From positions 1 to 11,651 of the forward strand of contig CALCCV010000382.1 of assembly GCA_937900305.1 (NCBI GenBank): a stretch of DNA of 11,651 nt, written 5' to 3'. This document shows positions 5,419-11,651 of the stretch, piece after piece. Every line of letters starts with the position of its first letter. Position 1 is the stretch's first letter. The DNA comes from an uncultured Pseudobdellovibrionaceae bacterium (GTDB taxonomy: Bacteria; Bdellovibrionota; Bdellovibrionia; Bdellovibrionales; Bdellovibrionaceae). Made by a program: the position numbers and the translations under genes. A model generated the notes under the pieces. The model saw only the letters and a program-made list of their open reading frames with translations, searched no databases and was not told where the DNA came from.

Positions 5419-6210
5419 CTAGCCGGATAAAAAGTCTGACGGGAGCCGCCCGGTGCGAGCGCGAAAGGCCGAAATGAATGAGCCGAGAGAGGAGTACCCA
5501 ACGTCTAAAGCGACTTGCGTGACCGATGCCCCTGGCTCACGGAGCAACTCTGTTGCGCGCTCGACCCGTAGGCGGATCACCCACTGTTTGGGTTGCAGCC
5601 CGGTTTCATTGAAAAGAAGGCGTTGGAAGTTTCGTGTGCTGAGCCCCGCTGCGCGAGCCAGATCGGTGACCGTCAAAGGTTCGGCCAGACTTTTCGTCAT
5701 AAGTTCAAAGGCCTTTAGCAGCCGGGGATCTGATATTTTACTTTCGAGGTGATCAAGATTTTTAGTGGTGGCCTCGGACTGGGCTTGCGCTAACAGTTCA
5801 GCCAGTGTTTCAAAGAAAACCTGCACCAGTGCGCCGGCTTGCCGAGTGAGTGGATTGAGAAGGAGGTAAAAAAGAATCTCCTTTGAAAGATGGTGGCAAG
5901 GCAGAAGCTGGGGCTTCGGACTTGTTTTTGCTAAGGCATTGGCTCGCTTTGATTCGATCATCGCGATCAATCTTTCCCCGGCTTGCAGGGAAGATGCAAA
6001 GTCATGACGTTTTCCACCTGGCAAATAAAACATTCTTCCCGGTCCGAGGGAGTGATTTTTTTGCTCGCAGTGGATCTGAATTTCACCATGGAGGGGCAAA
6101 AATAAAATAGGTTCTGGATAGACGAGATCTTTTTCTGTTTTGCCCGGCAGGTTTTGGTGAATAAGGGTCAGGCCCGCAAAGTGAGCCGCTAAATCTTTTC
6201 CGCGCTTCAT
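5419..6210 (-). CDS. AraC/XylS-family transcriptional regulator with N-terminal cupin domain
   Basis: The 263-residue protein has an N-terminal cupin-like sensor (about 25-90) with the signature GPGRMFYLPGGKRHDF. The C-terminal DNA-binding domain has two helix-turn-helix units: one at about 179-200 (LTVTDLARAAGLSTRNFQRL) and one at about 229-250, followed by GYSSLGSFISAFRARTG and LPSDF. The last is the strongly conserved AraC signature. Length is normal for the family. Many relatives sense small aromatic or alcohol-like ligands, but the ligand here is unknown. ATG 6210 lacks a strong Shine-Dalgarno sequence (only AAAGA-like). The gene reads toward the SnoaL-like and SDR genes and is separated from them by the direct repeat, which makes it their likely activator. 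It diverges from the subtilase gene. Confidence 0.88.
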   Translation of the reverse strand: MKRGKDLAAHFAGLTLIHQNLPGKTEKDLVYPEPILFLPLHGEIQIHCEQKNHSLGPGRMFYLPGGKRHDFASSLQAGERLIAMIESKRANALAKTSPKPQLLPCHHLSKEILFYLLLNPLTRQAGALVQVFFETLAELLAQAQSEATTKNLDHLESKISDPRLLKAFELMTKSLAEPLTVTDLARAAGLSTRNFQRLLFNETGLQPKQWVIRLRVERATELLREPGASVTQVALDVGYSSLGSFISAFRARTGRLPSDFLSG

Positions 6211-6473
6211 TCTTTATTTTTGATTTCAAAAGGACGGGGGTCAATTCAATGCGCTCGGTCACGTGGCCGAAAATCTTTTTAATCTCCGCCATTAATTTCT
6301 GTGTGTAAAAGCTCTAGCAATGAACCAGAATCGAGAAGAGGTTCCATTTTGGCATCCCCCGCTCGAAACTGCAATGTGTTGCTAAACTTGTAAGCTCACT
6401 AAAGAAAAAAGAGATTGTGTTTGCACAAGCTTTGTTTGGAAACTCGGAACCAGGAAATTTTCGAGGCGGCGGA

Positions 6474-8213
6474 ATGAGGGGTTTCGCGGCAGAGAAGATG
6501 CAGCTACGAGGGGGAAATGTGGGAAGAGTTGCGGCAGTGCTTTTGATGGCGAGTGTGAGCTTGTTTATTGGGCAAACGGGGTGGGCGAGTCAGCGGGTGC
6601 TGGTGGTCATGAAAGAGAACTCAAGCTTTCGCCAAATTGATACGGCTTATCGTCTTTCGGGTTTGCGGCCACTCAGTTTAAAGTCTCTCGGCTTAAAATC
6701 TCTCGGCACAACCTCGTTGGCTGCGGTCAACGGCGATGTCACGAGATCGTTGCGCGGGCTGCGCGCTCTGGTGATGAAAATCGATTCCAATGCAGACTTT
6801 GCGCGCCTTCAAAATTCTCATGAGGTTTTATTTGTTGAGCGCGAAGTGATTCATCCTCTACCCGCGCCCCTGCGTGGACTCAAATATCGTCCTTTTAAAA
6901 GCAGTTCCTCCTTGTTGGAAAATCCAGCTCGCGAAATTTCTCGGCTGGTCAAAGGCACACCCTGGGGTATCAATGCGGTTAAGGCAAAAGATGCTTGGTC
7001 GACGGCCCGACGGGGCGAAGGCACCCGCGTTTTGATCTTAGACACCGGAATCGACAAAGATCATCCCGCGATTGCTGCGAACTTGGAAGTGGGTGAAGAT
7101 TTTGTTCATGATGGAAATCTGCCTTACCCCTATGCCGACAGCATTGGTCACGGCACGCACGTTGCGGGCACCATTGCTGCGGTGGAAGACGTGGCCAGTG
7201 GATTCACGGGCGTAGCACCAAGTGCAAAAATTTTGGCAGGTCGTGTGTGCAATGCCGATGGCTGTTCAAATATTTCGATCGCCGAAGGCATTAACTGGGG
7301 AATTGAAAAAAAGGTCCAAGTGATTAGCATGTCTCTCGGTGGCTTGTGGAGCACTCCAGCTGAAAGAAATGCGATCACGCTCGCCGAAGAAAGTGGAGTT
7401 TCGGTGGTCGCGGCTTCGGGTAACTCGGGAATTGGCCGCGTGGGATATCCCGCCGCTCTGCCAACGGTTATTGCCGTCGGTGCGGTGGATTCAACTTTGA
7501 AAAAGGCAGACTTTTCGCAGTGGGGTCCTGAACTCGACATCGTGGCGCCGGGAGTGGATGTGATTTCGTCAGTGCCCATGGGATCTGGCCGTGAATCGAA
7601 AGTGGAAATCGCCATTGGTGGCGAAGGGCCTTCGGAAGTTTTGAGCACTTCGTTTGCGGGAGCCAAAGAATTGCCGGCACCTTTGAATAACACTTTGGTT
7701 TTTGCGGGACTCGGCAAGCGAGAAGATTTGGCACAAGTGGATGTTCGAGGAAAGTTTGCGTTAGTTCAACGTGGTGAGATTATGTTTTCCGAGAAAGCTA
7801 AAAATGCCTTAGCCGCGGGGGCTTTGGGATTGCTGATCTTTAACAATGCTCCTGGATTGATTCGTGGCGCTTTGACAGATGATGGATCAACTCTCGACAT
7901 CGCGGTGGCGATGATTGAACAGGATCCAGGCGAAAAACTTCGTGATGCACTTTTGAACGGCGGTGTGGGCAGTGCAACTTTGCAAACCCTAGTGACGAAC
8001 TATGCTAGCTTTGATGGAACTTCCATGGCTTGTCCCCATGTTTCGGGAGTGGTTGCATTGATTCGTGCAGCGAATCCACGGCTGACTCCGCAACAGGTTC
8101 GAAATTTGGTTCAAGAGACGGCTGTGACACCGACCGAGTCCAACACCAACAATGAATACGGTGCGGGATTGATCGATGCTGATGCGGCGGTAAAAAAAGC
8201 CGTGGGAATGTAA
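6474..8213 (+). CDS. Secreted subtilisin-family (S8) serine protease with inserted PA domain
   Basis: From ATG 6474 the product is 579 residues; numbers here follow that start. A basic N-region and hydrophobic core (VAAVLLMASVSLFIG) end at a GWA/SQ signal peptidase site near residue 37. A propeptide (about 39-130) resembles the I9 inhibitor fold. The catalytic domain shows Asp190 (ILDTGID), His229 (GHGTHVAG), oxyanion Asn317 (AASGNSG) and Ser517 (DGTSMACPHVSG), so it should be active. A PA domain (about 385-500, including VRGKFALVQRG and AGALGLLIFNN) is inserted between Asn and Ser, as in lactocepin-type and plant subtilases, where it modulates substrate access. No C-terminal anchor or extra domain follows. 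Start: GAGG at 6463-6466 lies 7 nt before ATG 6474. GTG 6417 is possible, adding 19 residues. Secreted proteases of this kind fit a predatory lifestyle, which is inference. Confidence 0.92.
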   Translation: MRGFAAEKMQLRGGNVGRVAAVLLMASVSLFIGQTGWASQRVLVVMKENSSFRQIDTAYRLSGLRPLSLKSLGLKSLGTTSLAAVNGDVTRSLRGLRALVMKIDSNADFARLQNSHEVLFVEREVIHPLPAPLRGLKYRPFKSSSSLLENPAREISRLVKGTPWGINAVKAKDAWSTARRGEGTRVLILDTGIDKDHPAIAANLEVGEDFVHDGNLPYPYADSIGHGTHVAGTIAAVEDVASGFTGVAPSAKILAGRVCNADGCSNISIAEGINWGIEKKVQVISMSLGGLWSTPAERNAITLAEESGVSVVAASGNSGIGRVGYPAALPTVIAVGAVDSTLKKADFSQWGPELDIVAPGVDVISSVPMGSGRESKVEIAIGGEGPSEVLSTSFAGAKELPAPLNNTLVFAGLGKREDLAQVDVRGKFALVQRGEIMFSEKAKNALAAGALGLLIFNNAPGLIRGALTDDGSTLDIAVAMIEQDPGEKLRDALLNGGVGSATLQTLVTNYASFDGTSMACPHVSGVVALIRAANPRLTPQQVRNLVQETAVTPTESNTNNEYGAGLIDADAAVKKAVGM

Positions 8214-8315
8214 TGCCTGTCCTGCGTTTTATTGTGAGATCATTTTTTTTAACTCGTCGATAGATAAAGAGACTAGAAATGGATTTCAGTCTTAAAAGGT
8301 ACCGATGAGGGGGGT

Positions 8316-8350
8316 AGGCCCATCTTCGCAAGGAGATGGGCCTTTTTTTT
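8316..8350 (+). terminator. Intrinsic terminator between subtilase gene and lon
   Basis: AGGCCCATCT (8316-8325) pairs perfectly with AGATGGGCCT (8334-8343) around an 8-nt loop, and eight T residues occupy 8343-8350. It lies 103 bp after the subtilase stop and 55 bp before the lon ATG. It probably ends subtilase transcription and isolates lon. Confidence 0.9.
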
Positions 8351-8358
8351 GAGCTGTC

Positions 8359-8386
8359 CTTGACGTCGCCTCGTTCGCCCTCAGAT
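8359..8386 (+). promoter_or_regulatory. Possible heat-shock (sigma32-like) promoter of lon
   Basis: CTTGAC (8359-8364), a 13-bp spacer and CCCTCAGAT (8378-8386) resemble the sigma32 pattern CTTGAAA / CCCCATnT. Being just after a strong terminator, the 55-bp gap must hold the lon promoter unless lon relies on readthrough. The implied leader would be very short, about 14 nt, and the match is imperfect. No CIRCE-type inverted repeat is present. Confidence 0.3.
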
Positions 8387-8405
8387 TTTGGCTTAGGAGG
8401 CAACA

Positions 8406-10814
8406 ATGTCATACCCCACAGGCCGTGTTCCTATATTGGCTTTGCGCAATACAGTTCTTTATCCAGGTGTTCAGCAAGCGCTGCGCGTGGGGCGAGACAA
8501 AAGTGTCAAAGCTCTCCAAAACGCATTTGAAAATGGCAATTGGATTCTGACAGTTGCCCAGAAAAGCTCTCATCCCGAAGCGGCAGGCATCGGCAAAGAA
8601 GACCATACGAAAGACGAGTTGTATCAGGTCGGTACGCTCGCGAAAATTGAAAGTGTTCGAGGCAGTGCGGACAAAGGATTTCAAATCATTGTGCGTGGTT
8701 ATAAACGCATGAAAATTAACGAGATCTACGAAGATAAAAAGTTTCTCGAAGGTCTAGCGGAAGACTATGCGGATGTTGTTGATCTCGATGCTTCAACTCA
8801 AAAAGCCCTGCATGGATCTCTTCAACAATTGGCGAAAGAAGTTTTAGAGCTCATCCCTGGCAACATGGATCAGCTGGCAGAGATGGTCCAGGGTGTGGAG
8901 GATTTGGCCTTTTTAACACATCTGTGCGCTGCCCATGCTGATTTTGGCATGGCTGAAAAACAGAATATATTAGAGTCCGTCAATCTTCGCGAACGGGCGA
9001 TGACGTTGTTAAATCTTTTGCACAGCTTCCGTGAAAATTTAAAAGTCCAGGCCGATATTCGCAATAAACTGTCGCAACAGTTTGGCGAAAGTCAGCGGCA
9101 GGTCATTTTAAAAGAGCAGTTGAAAGCGATCAAGGATGAACTCGGTGAAGACGAGGCTGGTGATTATGAATTCTTTAAAAAGAAAATCGAAGCCGCGGGT
9201 ATGACGGAAGAGGCGCGCAAGTTGGCGGATTCGCAGCTCAAGCGTTTGAAAGAAACCAATCCTGCGTCACCTGAATTTCAAGTGATCCGCAGTCATCTCG
9301 AATTGATGGTGTCATTGCCTTGGAGCAAAAGCAGCGATGAAACCGAAATTGATCTCGATCAGTCCGAAAAGATATTAAATGATGATCATTACGGTTTGGC
9401 CAAGATCAAAAAAAGAATTTTGCAGCACCTTTCGGTGATGAAGCTTACGAAAAATCGCACGGGTTCTATTTTGCTTTTCGTGGGCCCTCCCGGAGTAGGG
9501 AAAACTTCGCTCGGACAAAGTATTGCACGGGCACTGGGTCGCAAATATATAAGAGTGTCTTTGGGTGGCGTACGAGATGACTCCGAAATTCGTGGGCATC
9601 GTCGCACCTATATCGGTTCGATGGCGGGTCGAATTATCAATGGCATCAAACGTGTTGGAGAAAATAATCCCGTTTTTGTTCTCGATGAGATCGACAAAAT
9701 GAGTCGCAGTTTCAGTGGTGACCCCGCCAGCGCGATGCTTGAGGTTTTAGATCCGGAACAAAATAATGCGTTCTTAGATCACTATCTCGACACTGGTTTT
9801 GATCTTTCGAAGGTTTTTTTCATCGCGACGGCAAACAGCCTCGACGGAATTCCGGGGCCCCTTCTGGACCGAATGGAAGTTGTCGATGTTACGGGTTACA
9901 CACTGTCTGAAAAATTTCACATCGCCCGCAATCACTTGGTGCCAAAACTTTTCGAAGAGTTTGGACTAGATCGAACGCAGGCGGTGTTGAGTGACGAAGT
10001 GTTGCTAAAGGTGATTTCATCTTATACCCGTGAGGCAGGCGTTCGTGAACTTAAGCGCAAGATTGCCGAAATTTTGCGGGCTGTGACCGAAAAAGTTGTA
10101 CGGCATCCCGATGAAATCCACCGGATTGAATTGAAGGACGTCGAGGAGCACTTGGGTCATCCGAAACATCAACCAGAGATCACTGAAGTTTCACTCGTGC
10201 CAGGCGTGTCGACAGGTATGGCCTGGACCCCGGTGGGTGGTGATATCCTCTTTGTCGAAAGCGTTTTCATGGCGGGCAAGGGTTCGCTGATGATCACGGG
10301 ACAACTGGGCGAGGTGATGAAAGAGTCGGCGCAAATTGCACTCACTCTGTTGCGGTCGCGTTTGCCGATGTTTGCACCGAAAATGGATTTTGCGAACAAT
10401 GATGTTCATGTTCACGTGCCAGCCGGCGCAATTCCGAAGGATGGGCCTTCGGCGGGAGTGACGCTGTTGGCGTCGATGGCCAGTCTCTTTGTCGGGCGAC
10501 CCGTTGATGCAAAGATGGCCATGACCGGCGAAATCACTCTGCGAGGCGCTGTGATGCCAGTGGGAGGTATCAAAGAAAAAGTGATTGCTGCTCATAGGGC
10601 TGGAGTTCTCGAAGTGATTTTGCCCGCTAAGAATCGCAAAGATTTGGACGAAATTCCCGATGAAGTGAAGAAGGATTTGCAATTTCACTTCGTGGATAAC
10701 GTGAACCAGGTTTTGCGGTTGGCTCTGGGGCTGAAAGTCGATGAAGTCGATCTTCTGAGATTGGGCAAAACACAGCTGATTCCACCGCCGGTCTCTTCAG
10801 GAGACTCGAACTGA
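8406..10814 (+). CDS. lon: ATP-dependent protease Lon (LonA type)
   Basis: This is a full-length 802-residue LonA, close to the usual 780-820. Lon is a cytoplasmic hexamer that unfolds and degrades misfolded and selected regulatory proteins. The N-terminal LON substrate-binding domain (about 8-205, starting VPILALRNTVLYPG) leads to a coiled region with SQQFGESQRQVILKEQLKAI. The AAA+ module (about 330-580) carries Walker A GPPGVGKT (360-367), Walker B VFVLDEID (423-430) and the conserved LGGVRDDSEIRGHRRTY segment. The protease domain (about 595-778) has the catalytic Ser682 in KDGPSAG and Lys725 in GGIKEK, so the Ser-Lys dyad is complete. A short tail ending PPPVSSGDSN is probably poorly conserved. 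TTAGGAGG (8393-8400) sits 5 nt before the ATG, an excellent start. It stands alone, bounded by terminators, with no clpX or clpP neighbour. Confidence 0.98.
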   Translation: MSYPTGRVPILALRNTVLYPGVQQALRVGRDKSVKALQNAFENGNWILTVAQKSSHPEAAGIGKEDHTKDELYQVGTLAKIESVRGSADKGFQIIVRGYKRMKINEIYEDKKFLEGLAEDYADVVDLDASTQKALHGSLQQLAKEVLELIPGNMDQLAEMVQGVEDLAFLTHLCAAHADFGMAEKQNILESVNLRERAMTLLNLLHSFRENLKVQADIRNKLSQQFGESQRQVILKEQLKAIKDELGEDEAGDYEFFKKKIEAAGMTEEARKLADSQLKRLKETNPASPEFQVIRSHLELMVSLPWSKSSDETEIDLDQSEKILNDDHYGLAKIKKRILQHLSVMKLTKNRTGSILLFVGPPGVGKTSLGQSIARALGRKYIRVSLGGVRDDSEIRGHRRTYIGSMAGRIINGIKRVGENNPVFVLDEIDKMSRSFSGDPASAMLEVLDPEQNNAFLDHYLDTGFDLSKVFFIATANSLDGIPGPLLDRMEVVDVTGYTLSEKFHIARNHLVPKLFEEFGLDRTQAVLSDEVLLKVISSYTREAGVRELKRKIAEILRAVTEKVVRHPDEIHRIELKDVEEHLGHPKHQPEITEVSLVPGVSTGMAWTPVGGDILFVESVFMAGKGSLMITGQLGEVMKESAQIALTLLRSRLPMFAPKMDFANNDVHVHVPAGAIPKDGPSAGVTLLASMASLFVGRPVDAKMAMTGEITLRGAVMPVGGIKEKVIAAHRAGVLEVILPAKNRKDLDEIPDEVKKDLQFHFVDNVNQVLRLALGLKVDEVDLLRLGKTQLIPPPVSSGDSN

Positions 10815-10861
10815 ACTATGGATCGGACCTTCGATGATTCGATGAATTGAGAAATAAAAAT

Positions 10862-10893
10862 TCGCGCCACCGTTCTGTGTCTGCGCGGCGCGA
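10862..10893 (-). terminator. Hairpin with minus-strand T-run, possible antisense-facing terminator
   Basis: TCGCGCC (10862-10868) and GGCGCGA (10887-10893) form a 7-bp G+C-rich stem with an 18-nt loop. On the minus strand the stem is followed by A then TTTTTATTT, the shape of an intrinsic terminator reading toward the lon 3' end. The long loop makes it weaker than the two other terminators. No minus-strand gene directly feeds it. Confidence 0.35.
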
Positions 10894-10913
10894 GGTTCCG
10901 ATTCCTCCTTTTT

Positions 10914-10949
10914 CAGGCAGAGAGACAGAGTCTTTCTGCCTGTTTTTTT
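10914..10949 (+). terminator. Intrinsic terminator of lon
   Basis: CAGGCAGA (10914-10921) pairs with TCTGCCTG (10935-10942). The stem continues through a G-U pair and AGAC/GTCT to a 3-nt AGA loop, giving 13 base pairs. Seven T residues follow at 10943-10949. It lies 99 bp beyond the lon stop. Between here and the next gene (10950-11098) I see no further gene. Confidence 0.92.
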
Positions 10950-11112
10950 CTCGGGATGTTGATGGGGTGATGGGGCGGATTCGGCGGGCTTTGCGGAAAA
11001 CCACCACTCGTAACGCAAAAGTTTGAATCGAAAATGAACACAGTGTTTTTCAATGCTGGCTTAAAGCTTGCAAATCTCTCCTTCAAGAATCTTTCAGCAA
11101 GGAGAAATCACT

Positions 11113-11340
11113 ATGATCAATGCTCAAGAAATCAAACCAGAAATGCCCGTCGTTTGCTCTGAGAACGGCCAGTTCGCCGTCGTCGATCATCTCGATGGCA
11201 AAGACACCATCAAGCTGAAAAAAGACAAAGACGGCCGACACCACTTCATTCCCATGAGCTGGGTCACTTCCGTCGACAACAAAGTTCACATCGACCGACC
11301 CGGCGATCAAGCCATGAGAGAATGGCGCTCCGAACATTAG
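11113..11340 (+). CDS. DUF2171 domain protein
   Basis: The small soluble protein of 75 residues matches DUF2171 along its whole length. It has an opening strand pair (IKPEMPVVCSENGQFAVVDH), the central IKLKKDKDGRHHFIPMSWV segment with the typical HH-x-IP...WV core, and a closing VDNKVHIDRP. The family is related in shape to PRC-barrel modules and has no established function. Start: AAGGAG (11099-11104) is 8 nt from the ATG at 11113. The upstream in-frame ATG at 11068 lacks a site and would make this one internal. Plausibly monocistronic, with its own promoter after the lon terminator. The acidic C-terminus is of family type. Confidence 0.82.
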   Translation: MINAQEIKPEMPVVCSENGQFAVVDHLDGKDTIKLKKDKDGRHHFIPMSWVTSVDNKVHIDRPGDQAMREWRSEH

Positions 11341-11348
11341 CTATCGCT

Positions 11349-11380
11349 AGCAAGTCCTTTGATAAACTCAGGGCTTGCTT
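11349..11380 (+). terminator. Weak hairpin terminator after the DUF2171 gene
   Basis: AGCAAGTCC (11349-11357) pairs with GGGCTTGCT (11371-11379) with one G-U pair and a 13-nt loop. Only a short T-rich run follows (TT, then TCAGCTTC), so termination may be inefficient. It lies between two convergent genes. Confidence 0.45.
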
Positions 11381-11398
11381 TCAGCTTCATCCAGCAGC

Positions 11399-11651
11399 TC
11401 AGTGGTGATTCAAAAACTCATCCATCTTCTCCACTCCAAGTTTCTCCGTTGCCGACATCTCACGCTTGCGCATTTTGCGCTCCTGATTGAAGTGCGTTTT
11501 CGCCATGCCAAGCACAGTGAGATCCAGTGAGCCTGACTCAATCAGCGCTTCGGACTCTGGGACTTCGGTTAACAGATGCATCGCCGCCACTCTCCGGTAG
11601 GCCGCATCGGAGGAGTACCCCAACTCCTGCTCGGCATACTTGTGAATCGTG
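11399..11651 (-). pseudogene. C-terminally truncated HNH-endonuclease-family gene (5' end outside window)
   Basis: The minus-strand frame is open from the right edge to a TGA at 11399-11401, giving 83 visible residues. The sequence reads KYAEQELGYSSDAAYRRVAA, then MHLLTEVPESEALIESGSLD and an AKTHFNQERK stretch. It matches the N-terminal helical domain of the roughly 300-residue HNH endonuclease family common in Bdellovibrio, in which a C-terminal HNH nuclease should follow. Here the frame stops soon after EKLGVEKMDEFLNHH. A shifted frame continues as TTELLDEAESKP before its own stop, resembling the ST-R-E-x-E segment of the family, so a frameshift is likely. No HNH motif is present to the left. 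Without the nuclease domain it should not cleave DNA. The product may start upstream, beyond the window. Confidence 0.65.

Noticed and set aside
6083..6292. 69-codon minus-strand frame overlapping the AraC-family start
   Set aside because: It largely overlaps the AraC-family gene in another frame, lacks a ribosome binding site and has no recognisable family.
7148..7734. Minus-strand frames of 189 and 88 codons
   Set aside because: They are antisense to the subtilase catalytic and PA domains, with shadow-like composition.
8214..8405. CIRCE element or riboswitch upstream of lon
   Set aside because: I looked for the TTAGCACTC inverted repeat and for a structured aptamer and found only the terminator hairpin.
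8005..8412. 135-codon minus-strand frame
   Set aside because: It crosses the subtilase 3' end, the terminator and the lon start; it is a shadow frame.
10191..10688. 165-codon minus-strand frame within lon
   Set aside because: It is antisense to the conserved Lon protease domain, His-rich and without family resemblance.
10797..11018. Minus-strand frames after lon
   Set aside because: They run through the lon terminator hairpins and have no ribosome binding site or recognisable motif.

Overview
The window looks like chromosomal DNA from a member of the Bdellovibrionota, close to Bdellovibrio. This rests on gene families rather than on any marker gene. There is a TIGR02147/DUF4423 regulator, a family heavily expanded in Bdellovibrio. 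There is the N-terminal domain of a Bdellovibrio-type HNH endonuclease family, and a secreted Gly-rich protein with an HExxY motif of a kind I associate with these predators. Base composition is mid-range, and visibly more A+T rich in the first 2.2 kb. No rRNA, tRNA, CRISPR array, insertion sequence or prophage gene was seen.

Layout, left to right. (1) A secreted protein of unknown function is cut by the left edge. Its reading frame is open back to base 2 and carries a signal-peptide-like segment, so the internal GTG near 203 is not its start. (2) A convergent TIGR02147-family regulator follows. (3) A gene-poor gap of about 365 bp holds a decayed-looking reading frame and a 7-1-7 palindrome, ahead of a Fur/Zur-family metalloregulator. 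(4) A small Pro/Thr-tailed membrane protein diverges from a GNAT acetyltransferase. The acetyltransferase start lies in a 15-bp tandem duplication and overlaps a possible 30-codon upstream ORF. (5) Three minus-strand genes form a likely regulon: an AraC-family activator, then a SnoaL-like protein, then a benzil/sepiapterin-reductase-like SDR. A 21-bp-spaced direct repeat between the AraC gene and the SnoaL gene has the geometry of an AraC-family operator. (6) A divergent secreted subtilisin-family (S8) protease with an inserted PA domain follows. (7) lon, the ATP-dependent protease, is a single-gene unit bracketed by two strong intrinsic terminators, with a possible heat-shock-type promoter. 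(8) A 75-residue DUF2171 protein. (9) A C-terminally truncated HNH-family gene runs off the right edge.

Many start codons were moved to agree with Shine-Dalgarno sequences: Fur 2605, small membrane protein 3375, GNAT 3560, SDR TTG 4827, SnoaL 5277, subtilase 6474 and DUF2171 11113. I do not see a clearly new multi-gene system. The best leads are the AraC direct-repeat operator with its two-gene target, the 7-1-7 palindrome near the Fur-family gene, and the signal peptide and HExxY motif of the first protein.
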